Positions 1-9,300 of a stretch of DNA of 10,394 nt are shown here, piece after piece. The translations under genes were made by a program, and so were the position numbers. A model generated the notes under the pieces. The model was not told the DNA's origin, did not search any database, and saw only the letters and a list, made by a program, of their open reading frames with translations. The stretch's first letter is position 1. Each line of letters begins with the position of its first letter. Source of the DNA: Phoronis ovalis (lineage: Eukaryota; Phoronida; Phoronidae); NCBI GenBank assembly GCA_028565635.1, contig JAOXYB010064123.1, positions 1 through 10,394 on the forward strand, given 5' to 3'.

Positions 1-1371
1 ATATAATGACGGTATTTTGTCAGTACATATGACCACAAGTGAGGACAACAAAACTAGAAATGTCGTATACAGGGATGCACTGCTTATTTTTTCCGATTGA
101 ACTAGGTTTGTATATTGTAATTATTACGGTTTTAAAAGTTTATCATTATTGTTTCCTTATGCAAACATAAACTATCTTACATGTTTATCTTTATCTATCA
201 CTTGCCTGTATAACCATTCGAAATGAGTTTACAAATCAAAGAAGAACATTTTATAGGAACTGAATTTGAAAATATGTAAATAAACAACTGTTTGGTTTTA
301 ATTGTCATTTGTAATTCAGTTCTGACATATTTGTTCTGTCAATTTTGCTAATATTCAAGTTACTGTAGACCTTCATTTCTCGCACTATTCTAATATCAGT
401 AATATATGCGGCATAGTGCTAAACGTTGTAAATTTGGATCGCTAGTTTTTTCAAATATAAAGAAGCTGATTTTTTAAATCCTGTGAAACGTGTAAGCCAT
501 ACCTGAAATTTCGTAAGATAAAGTTTTTTAAGTTGCTAACCCGGAAAATATTATTTTCCCACAGAAGAGCAACAAATAATCAATGCCTATCTCGGAGAAT
601 AGTTCTAAAGGCGGAAAAATACTCGTTTTGCAACTTACTCGAAAAAGGCATTGATCAAGATTGAGAATATCTTACTTACTTACCATACTAAACGAATATT
701 CAGACAGGTTATTTCCCTATGTCCCCAATTTAATTCTTAGTTTCAGAATAAAATAAATATACAGAAACATAAATTCATAATTACATTTACATGACAATAT
801 TAAAGATGTGGGTAATAAAAAAAACTAGAGAGCCTTTTAATATAGTTAGGTAATGATCAATTCCATGACCCCTGTGACTTTCTCGATTACTTTTAATTGA
901 CTTCTAGATTTCATTATTGACTTTTCTATCAAACGCTTTACTTCTAAACTAGCCGATACCCGTAAAAATACGGGCAATAATGAGGGTTACATAAAATTTG
1001 AATAGCTACCTAACTGAACCATCTGGAGTTAAAGATTGAAAAGGGACAAATAAGATATGCAGAAAATAGAGTATTTACTTTTAAATAATGTTTATTGAGT
1101 GATACAGTTAACATGCCTCCGGCCTTTATAACAGTCATTTAACACAACAATACAAACAACATAACAATATAAATAACCGTTCTAACAATTCTTTCTCCTT
1201 TCCCCAGCACATTATACATATATGGAGAGAGTTATCCATTGTTCTATATCCTTTTCATTATTGGGAGATGTTTTCCAAAAATTTTCTTAATTAAAATGTT
1301 AATAAGTTAAATATTCAAGTCTAAAATAACTAAATTTACAAAACTTCATTGTACACAATATTCTGTGTGCA
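1..1371. other. AT-rich non-coding DNA, no gene recognised
   Basis: Stops are frequent in all frames and no protein motif, RNA gene or transposon end was recognised. A small hairpin, CCCGTA-AAAA-TACGGG, lies at 959-974. This stretch ends just before the exon-like frame at 1372-1438. Confidence 0.6.
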
Positions 1372-1438
1372 ATGTCTGTCTCCAAATTTCCCTTTGAGTT
1401 GTCTGATCAACTTGGTGGTGGAAAACTGTTTGCTGTTG

Positions 1439-1994
1439 GTAAGTGATGCCATTGTCTAAAGATAATCTACAAAAAGAAGAGATAATTACAGCATCAACTT
1501 TTCACAAATTCATCGAATCATGCAGTGAAATTATTATTCACTAAACTCACTTGTTAATAAAATTACATTCGGGGGTGGTAATTATTGATTGCTTGTCAAA
1601 AGTGTTGGCACCTTTGAATTTGTCTCATTTTTGTCGCAAAACAAATCAGGATTGGAATATTTGCAAATACTCAGTTTCTCGCAAAAATATTATAAAATCG
1701 GGATAGTTTCTTGCAAATCAAAAATGTTAAAAAATCTCAATGAAAATACACTTCAAATACTCAAATGTTTAAAAAAATTTGCCAGTATATAGTTTTGCAC
1801 AAAAAATGTTAAAAAATCTAAATGGGTTTCATGCAACCTGTAATTTACCTGTGATCCACATGGTGAGAAAACTGGGGGGGGGGGGTTTCACCCAATTTGC
1901 ACCAGTTTTTTTTGGAGAAAAACTGCATTGGAAAAACTTTTAATGGACATACACGCATTAGGTCTCTACTTCGTTTTCATTCTGCCGTAGGCGC
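1439..1994. other. AT-rich low-complexity non-coding DNA
   Basis: It contains repeated short words: AAAAATGTTAAAAAATCT occurs near 1720 and again near 1802, and TTTGCAAATAC-like words recur between 1650 and 1790. The 67-codon frame at 1589-1792 is made of this low-complexity sequence and is not considered a gene. The poly-G run lies at 1874-1885. Confidence 0.55.
1874..1885. repeat. Poly-G run of 12
   Basis: Twelve consecutive G on the + strand in otherwise AT-rich DNA. It is an isolated homopolymer and its length may be inexact in the assembly. Confidence 0.9.
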
Positions 1995-2346
1995 TTTGCC
2001 AGGATAGTTTGCCTTTTCTAAAATTATTACAAAAAATCGATCATTTATGCCCAGTGAAAAGAACACCTCGGACTGTTTTGATACTCTGTGCGACATTTAG
2101 GGTTGATGGGACATACAAATTAAGGTTCAGCTCAAGATTGTAAGTTGATAATGTAAATTTTGCCAGGATAGTTTGCCTTCTCTAAAACTAAAATTATTGC
2201 AAAAATTCGATCCTTTATCCCCAATGAAACCAAGAACACCTCGGACCGCTGTGATACTCTGTGCGGCATTAATCTAGGGTTGATGGGCCATACAACTGGA
2301 TACAAACTAAGGGTTAGCTCAAGATTGTAAGTTGATAATGTAAATT
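1995..2346. repeat. Diverged two-copy tandem duplication (about 164 and 188 bp units)
   Basis: Unit 1 spans 1995-2158 and unit 2 spans 2159-2346. The first 21 bases match exactly (1995-2015 and 2159-2179), as do 31 bases at the end (2129-2159 and 2316-2346). Shared blocks between them include GAACACCTCGGAC, GATACTCTGTGCG and AGGGTTGATGGG, separated by small indels that make unit 2 longer. No coding potential was recognised. It is either a local segmental duplication or two copies of an unrecognised repeat. Confidence 0.85.
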
Positions 2347-2725
2347 ATATGCCTACCTTAAAAATGTTGTCTTGCATGCTGTCTGTCTTTGTCTTTGTTA
2401 GCGGTGAATAGGGTAACATAAGACGGCAGTCAGAATCTCGTTATCGATGTAAACAGGGAACTAATTTCCAGGTTTAATTGTCAACATATTGGCGAACACC
2501 GCTGTTCAGAAATTACAAATTTCGGCTTGGATTATGTTTATGTATTTAAGTGTCGTCAAAGGAAATCAAATTTATTTTAAAAACAAAGTAGTGACTGAAA
2601 ACGATTAAATACTGTATCGTGTCGTAGGTCTTGCGATTCCCTGCAGGAAGTACTTTGCTAGGGTTGTCGGGTCAGATCGGGTGACCTCGATATCAACACA
2701 GTAGCTGTTTTAAAATGGCGAGAGT
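2347..2725. other. Non-coding spacer between the tandem duplication and the MITE
   Basis: No open frame with recognisable content on either strand, and no repeat detected by eye. Confidence 0.5.
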
Positions 2726-2727
2726 AT

Positions 2728-2972
2728 GGTGGCCCTGAAGGACTGTCGTGTTGTCGACTTGTAAAAAAACAACACGACATTTTACTATGAAATGTCGTGT
2801 TGTTTTTTTTGCAAACAACTCGACAAAAACAACACGACATTTTACTATAAAATGTCGTGTTGTTTTTTTTGCAAATAACTCGACAAAAACAACACGACAT
2901 TTTACTAAGAAACGTCGTGTTGTCGAGTTATGTTTTACAAGTCGACAACACGACAGTCCTTCAGGGCTACCA
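2728..2972. mobile_element. MITE-like palindromic element, 245 bp, flanked by TA
   Basis: The ends are near-perfect terminal inverted repeats of about 40 bp (2728-2767 and 2933-2972) with one mismatch that I can see, starting TGGTGGCCCTGAAGG on the left and ending CCTTCAGGGCTACCA on the right. Dinucleotide TA sits immediately outside both ends (2726-2727 and 2973-2974), as in Tc1/mariner-type insertions. The interior is three 60-bp tandem units (about 2761-2940), each itself a hairpin built on TGTCGTGTTGT and its reverse complement. No transposase is encoded, so it would depend on one elsewhere. The open frames on both strands here are by-products of the repeats. Confidence 0.8.
2761..2940. 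repeat. Three tandem 60-bp hairpin units inside the MITE
   Basis: Units begin near 2761, 2821 and 2881. Each contains ACAACACGACATTTT, a short AT spacer, then the complementary arm ending GTCGTGTTGT. The first two units end with an eight-T run plus GCAAAYAACT; the third instead runs into the right terminal repeat. Confidence 0.85.
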
Positions 2973-2974
2973 TA

Positions 2975-5900
2975 GTATTAATATATAGATAGATGACCTT
3001 GTAACTTCAAAGTCAATTATCCACATTTTGGAAATGTCATGATTCAAACTTCAAACATGTACTACTAACCGTTCCCAAGTATTGACATATCACTTGAAAA
3101 TTTAAAAAATGACGTTTTGGCAATAACCTCAAAGGCCATCATCTTGGTCTTTGTGTAATCTAATAACTTACGTATTTTCTTTTCATGACGTCTTTCATAC
3201 ATCATTTTCTTTCCATGCATCCTACTTATAAATACTTTCCCGCAACGCACACGTCAAACAGTCTAATTTCAGTTGTAGAAATCGGAGATCCATAATAAAA
3301 TAATTAATCTTTTGGGCAACATGATAAGGCATAAGGATACATTGATTTTCCCATCCACCTCAATAGTAACATTTTGCCTTCTAGTAAATGGACTAACTCT
3401 TCGCGGAAAATTCTCTTCAATCACAAATAAGGATAATCATGTCTCATGCCTACTCCCGATTTTTCGTGCAGTCTTAATCAATTAACTTTTCTGTGAACTC
3501 TAAACACAGACCACGAGGTGGAATTATAGTTAAGAATACACAAAAAACTGGGTTTAATACCTTCTAGGCCTGGATATAATCCCCTCAAATTTTGATAACA
3601 AATAACATTTTCAAATTGTGATTTTTCTCACTTTTAAAGCCACTTTCAAATACAAATTTCATATAGCTGCCCATGGGCAAAAACAAAAAGAAAGACAAAA
3701 AAGACATATTAATACGCATTTAGGAACTATGTTTGTTATGTGGATTACAGACGATGGCTCCTATTGGCTGTGTGTGTGTGTGTGTGTGTTACTTAGGTAG
3801 TAATAATTACTGACACTAAGGTCTATTTCACTATTTAATGTCATAGATGTTGAATCCCGTACTACCTAGAAAAAACTTGTCTACTTTATCTTTTTTTAAA
3901 ATGATAGGTTTTTGTTGAAAATGTACACGTGTTAAACGTCCGTCCGAAATCAGTGCGACTGTGAGCCACCTGGTGATCTATTGTTTGGACGTAGATCAAG
4001 TAGAGTAACAAACGTTTATGTCGAGGGGTTCTTTCAAAACTTTTGTAGCATGGTCATATAAATAAATAGGAAAGACACCATCAATATATCCTACACAATA
4101 CTCCTGTAGTAAAGACAATACTGAAATACCTAGAATTATTATTAATTTTCAAGCTTTACATTTCAAAAACACGTGTTATTCCTAATTGACATCTGCCTTT
4201 TGTATCATGAGCTGTCGCAAGTAACCTCTGAATTGTACGCTTATACATTTTCAGTGCTGCCAACACTTTGTCCATGTTATTAATTAACCACAATATCGGT
4301 TCCTTTTTCTCTTCCCGTAAACAGAGATTATAAACGTTACGGATTCTCTGGAAATTCGGTTGTTTTATACCTCGCCAACGTTTAGTATTTTTTACTTGTG
4401 GTAGATGTCACACCTCTTCCCGGCCGTCAGTCTTGGTGAGCACATTAAGATATTGTTTTGTTTTCATTTGGCCAAGAGACAGATTATTCATAGAGTATCA
4501 ATAACTTACTTAATCGTCCTATTAACATGCTTACTAAGCTTTTGAGAGAAATAGCACAAGTTCAAATGAACTAAAAACAGGTGGCGCGGCTTTGCTGAAT
4601 TCAACGCGGGTAGACTTTTTGTGAACACATTCTATTTTCAAAAAACCTATCATAAGAAAATTCAAAGTTTCCCAAATTTAATTAGGATGGTTGATGTGTC
4701 ATTTTCACTTTAGTATTAAGAAAATGAACTAGAGATTTTTTTCTCGGTGATATAGGCTAGGGTCCTACACCTGCGACATTAAATAGTGGACATTAAGCAG
4801 TATATACTACAGGGCACGGTGGTGCCTAGCAATAGCGTAACACTGTTGAAAATATAGTCTAATTATGAGGTACAACGAACAACAAACGATACTTTTAATC
4901 TTTTTATTTTTTCATAAATTCTCCTGAAAGTGGTAGCCATGGCACTTGTTTTTCAATATTTGTTTCGAAAATTTGATAAATTTCATTTTTTTTACAATAT
5001 TTTTTATTACAGTACAGTAACAAGTAGACAGGATAGATGTTAAATTTCCTTGCACTGAAAATATTGAGAAACAATCGTTATGTTATACCACTTAGTGGCA
5101 CTTTATTCCAAAGACAAAAAAGGTATAAGGATTCTTTGACCCAACCAATAGCATAGCCGAGAGATTATGAACATCCGTCTCGCAAAAATCCTTCGTATTT
5201 ATTTATTTATACAGTATAAAATGTACTGTTTTATTTAATTATGTTTACATATATGTATATTAGTCTGCACTATTTATTATAAAATGCTTTACCGAATAAA
5301 GACAAGATGACGTCTTTCCCTTAGCAATACAGGCAGGAAACTGTGAAACGATATAAACAAAGTTTCTAAAAAAAATTATTTTGTGATAGATGTCTTCCTT
5401 CTAATGTTTCTAGTAAGGTAGGCTCCAAAATATTGTAAGTTTTGTAGAACAATTAGCGTATGAGTGCAGTTTTTCTTGGTGTAACTTTTGAACTACGCCG
5501 ATGACATTTTACTCTTCTTTGTATAATAATATGGTCACACGTCTGTTACACAGGACGTATATATATTCGCATTCCACTACCGTGCGCTGTGTCATATATA
5601 GTTGAATGTTTCATATTTGCGAGACTTGCGATATCAAATATTACATTCTCCAATAGAATTAAAATATCTTTGTCTGATAAAACAGTAAACATTAATAAAC
5701 AAATCCTCTAACAAAACGCAACCAATAACATTTTTTTAGACAAACTTAGAATTAAAAACAGTTTACAAGCTTTAATCTTATATGCAAACATTTCAATTTG
5801 ATTTGCAATATTTGGAAATAGCGTCTTCACAAAGATACACCGTATTGGAGCTTTCCAATTTAAAAGCCATGCCATGCCAGTTGCGGTAAATTTATTATCT

Positions 5901-6092
5901 TTGAGTAATGGCCACCTGTGGGTATACATTAACACCTCTACTGATTAGTGTATCTATGAAACAAATTACAAACCACAAGAAATCATAGGTATTAAACAAA
6001 TCCGTTAGTTATTTTCCTCAGTAAATTGGAGATCCAACGTGTAAATGCAATGACCACCCCCGGTGACCACCACATAAAGTTAAGGACAGGAT
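2975..6092. other. Long intergenic region upstream of the astacin gene
   Basis: About 3.1 kb without a supportable gene. Open frames here (for example 3065-3250 and 5708-5935 on the minus strand and 3618-3800 on the plus strand) are short, have no recognisable domain and lack flanking exon structure. The only clear feature is the TG microsatellite. The segment 5170-5290 is very AT-rich (TTTATTTATTTATA and TATATATG-like runs). Confidence 0.55.
3769..3789. repeat. (TG)n microsatellite
   Basis: An uninterrupted TG run of 21 nt in non-coding DNA. Confidence 0.95.
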
Positions 6093-6099
6093 TATAAAA
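6093..6099 (+). promoter_or_regulatory. Candidate TATA box of the astacin gene
   Basis: TATAAAA lies 153 bp upstream of the start codon, in a locally less AT-rich setting (GGACAGGAT before, CTCTACTG after). Transcription would start near 6118-6128, giving a 5' UTR of about 125-135 nt. Two direct copies of TGACCACC at 6051-6058 and 6064-6071 lie just upstream and could be activator sites. This is motif evidence only. Confidence 0.45.
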
Positions 6100-6251
6100 C
6101 TCTACTGTATTTCACGCATGCTTCTTGGAAATAAATTCATATCGCAATTAATATTATATCACTTGTTTCCGAATCACTTATGCGCAGAGATAATTTCCTA
6201 ACAGTTGCTACATAAGAATTGGAATAGTAACGCGTACAACCGATACTGGAA

Positions 6252-6318
6252 ATGAAGATTTGCCTTTTTTTATTTGTTCTTGTGGTATTGGGAACAGATG
6301 GTACACATGATAACCATG
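6252..6318 (+). CDS. Exon 1: signal peptide
   Basis: Encodes residues 1-22 plus one base. The hydrophobic core [10 protein letters not shown] follows MKIC, so a signal peptide is clear, with cleavage likely around residues 15-18. The donor is G|GTAAGA at 6319. The exon ends in phase 1. Intron 1 is 123 bp. Confidence 0.88.
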
Positions 6319-9300
6319 GTAAGAAAAATCATAATTTAATTTGAAACATCATTTTGTTTACAAAAGTATTATATAATTATTTTTATTGTAATCCAGATTC
6401 CGGGAAAAACCATTAGTTGTTTTATCGTTTAATTTTTACAGAACCGTTAAACTTAGGCAATGACATTGTTTCGTGGTCAGAAGAAACGAACGCAAGATCT
6501 GTAAGTCTTGATATTTTATTAACTATGGTAAAATATGTAATAATTATTTACCACTTTCAAAGTTCACCATATTATAAACAATAAGCCAATCAAGATTTTG
6601 AATTGGCCGATCACACTCACACGCGCATATGCACATGCACACACACAATTGTATGTATACTGTATGTGTATTTTTAAAATACAGCCTAGACAAATTAATA
6701 ATTAAATAATGTTTTTTTTCCTTCTTTAGAAAAGGTACACGCCTACTAATCCCAGCAGCGCCTGGAAAGATGGAGTAGTTCCTTATGTTTTAGCTGATCG
6801 ATTCCGTAAGCAGAATAAAAAATATGTGTTCGTAGATATAGATTAGCAAATACTACTTTTATCCTCTTAGATTCATCCTAGATGTTAGTGAAATATGAAT
6901 ACAAATAAAAATAATTCAATATTGTTTTCCATACAAGTAAGTTGATAGCTTAATTATTTAGTCTGTTGTTTTACGCTCATATACATAATGAAAACATAAT
7001 TCATCAAAAAATACTAATTATTATTAATTATTCCTTGCTCTAAGTACTTTATAAAAACTCTACTGTAAGAGTTAAATTGTCCAGCAAGTGTTCAACAAAA
7101 GTGCTTACGTGGACATTATTTTGTTTTTTTAAAGCTGACCGCGAAATGAAAGTTATCCTGGCAGCTATGCGAGAAATTGAAAGAGCTACATTAAAACAAA
7201 ACGGTGAGAAATGCATTACATTTCGAGAAAGGATTGGCAAGGAAAAATATGCATCAATCATAAATCCAGAAGGGTATGTTGGTATTGAACAAATATGCAT
7301 GATGTACACCTTATCTACTAATCCGTGAGGCAATTCACATATGGTCATTAATAAATATCAATATAGGTGACGTGGTGTGTAATTTCTACTTACGGTAATG
7401 AAGTATTACCGTAATTTTTATATGTTTTCTTCAGTATGTAAGTGCTATGTGACAGCTACGTATAAAAAATCTTGCATTTATAGTTTACGTTTCGCACAAC
7501 TAACTCTAACCTGTTGGCAGCAAATATGAGCAAGAACGATCCAAATTGCAGCTGTATTGTTTACATTTAGAATTCGTACCTGTGAACAAGATGTAAAATT
7601 AAATGTGTAACACTGTAATATTTGCAGTGGCGAATGTAAGGCCAATCTTGGTGCCCCACCTAATGGACACGAATTCATGACAATATGGTTACCAAGTTGG
7701 TGCGCAGCGTAAGTAAAAACGCCACGAATTTTCTAATGTACTAACGAAGTCTTTGACGGGTTGTAGGAGGACAGGTTTTCTCAACCTCGGTACTTTTCTA
7801 AAGTCCTTCGAATTTGAGGTGCCACCGTAAATGTTTTGCTGTACCTAGCAGTGCACTCTCTTATGTGGCAGTGTTGTCGTGTTGACCTGGTATTTCATTG
7901 AGCCACTGCTGGTGCATCGGTGTTGTTGCGCCTAGGATACCCACAACTATTGGGATAATTTTCATATTCATCTTAATTCCATATTCTGGTCAATTCTTCC
8001 CTCAGTGGTTGGTACTTTTCATGTGCTTTCTTCTTGGTGTTGCTGTCATTCAGGATTGCTATGTCTATGATTAGTGTCTTCATCCTTGTCTATGATTACT
8101 GTGGTGGATTGCAATGACTTGCTTGTCAGTTTGGATGTGGAAATCCCAGAGTAATTATATTTGTTCAAACTCAACTATCTTGGCTGGTATTTCCCACCAA
8201 TTCTGTTACTCTTCCAATGTATATTCCTTGCGGTGTTTCTGTATCGGTTCTGTATATATATATTATCCCTGCTACTTGATTGTGTATTTCCATGTATGGC
8301 GATAGATCCTGCGAGTTGTTTGCATGGCATATATATCTTAGCTTCTATTTCTTGTGTTTTGGTGCTTGTTCTTGAGCTGCTGTTATTAAAGCCTCGGTGT
8401 TATCACGTAGATTACTTTGTCCAGCCATTGGTTAGTCTTTGAGAGGTACATGTAGGCAACTTCTGAGATCTGTTGATGGAATATACCGGAAATAAATATA
8501 CACATACGTACAGTAACTCAGTAACTGTATTATTTAATTAAGAAAACTGGCAAATAAGTACAATGTGTCGAGATCATTACAATACCAAGGGAACAACTGT
8601 TGTACATAAGCATTATCCTGTATTCCAGGAGACAAGGTATGGTGATGCACGAGCTCGGTCATATTTTAGGTTTTAATCATGAGCACACCAGACCGGACAG
8701 AGAGGATTACCTTATCGTTAGTAAGTGTACTATGTTGTTGTTATCATAGACATTTGTGATCATCATTATCATAATCAAAAGTATCATCATAATCAACACT
8801 AATAACATCATCATCGTCATCATCACTCAGCAGCACCACCACTAATATCATCGAATCATTTTCGTCATCATTGTATACATGTATCGGTTACATCGGTTGC
8901 TCTGTCTTACACAGCAGTAGGTTAACAATTAATCTGATTCAAACAACTGTATGCTTTGTTATAATTTTTATTTACGCAACATATGTTGCACTTCAATATT
9001 ATACCCATGATACTCACCTTTGGGATGGAAACAATAATGTAATGGTAGTACTAGTAAGATAAGATTCATCTTTTGTATATTATGTTTTAATTCGTTGTTT
9101 TTCTATAGAATTATTAAAATATAAAAGCTCATTTGCATTTTGCAGAGGATAAAGAAAAATATCCTAAAGGACCATGGGAAGGCTGGGATGTCTGTACACC
9201 CTACGACTACTTGTCCATTATGCATTATTCTGATCCGGTAAATTTTGAAGCAACTGATCCAAATATAACGCCAATTGAGATTGGCCCATTTCAAAGAGCT

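Noticed and set aside
1874-1885. G-quadruplex in the poly-G run
   Set aside because: A single 12-G homopolymer with no separate G tracts nearby; more likely a slippage product.
2761-2940. 60-bp periodic repeats resembling a CRISPR array
   Set aside because: The units are repeated over their full length with no unique spacers, sit within terminal inverted repeats, and the genome is eukaryotic.
2658-2975. Overlapping open frames of 75-80 codons on both strands with repeated CRVVFF/CCFCRV peptides
   Set aside because: They lie inside the palindromic transposon and exist because its 60-bp units are a multiple of three; the peptides are the repeat translated both ways.
3065-3250. 61-codon minus-strand frame, Lys/Met-rich
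   Set aside because: No recognisable domain, no splice partners, length expected by chance.
5708-5935. 75-codon minus-strand frame
   Set aside because: No recognisable domain and no neighbouring exon; kept as chance although it is one of the longer frames in the intergenic part.
6118-6201. Upstream ATG with a 27-codon frame ahead of the astacin start
   Set aside because: The expected transcription start from the TATA box is at or just after this ATG, so it may not be in the mRNA, and the peptide shows nothing notable.
7049-7678. Minus-strand open frames overlapping exons 4 and 5
   Set aside because: They are shadows of astacin exons and intron 4, with no motif of their own.
8114-8442. Hydrophobic open frames on the + strand that look like membrane proteins
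   Set aside because: They are the complement of the decayed retrotransposon ORF inside intron 5; the recognisable motifs read on the minus strand.
8871-9294. Open frames on the + strand in intron 6 and on the minus strand across exon 7
   Set aside because: The first crosses intron sequence next to a microsatellite, the second is the complement of the astacin exon.
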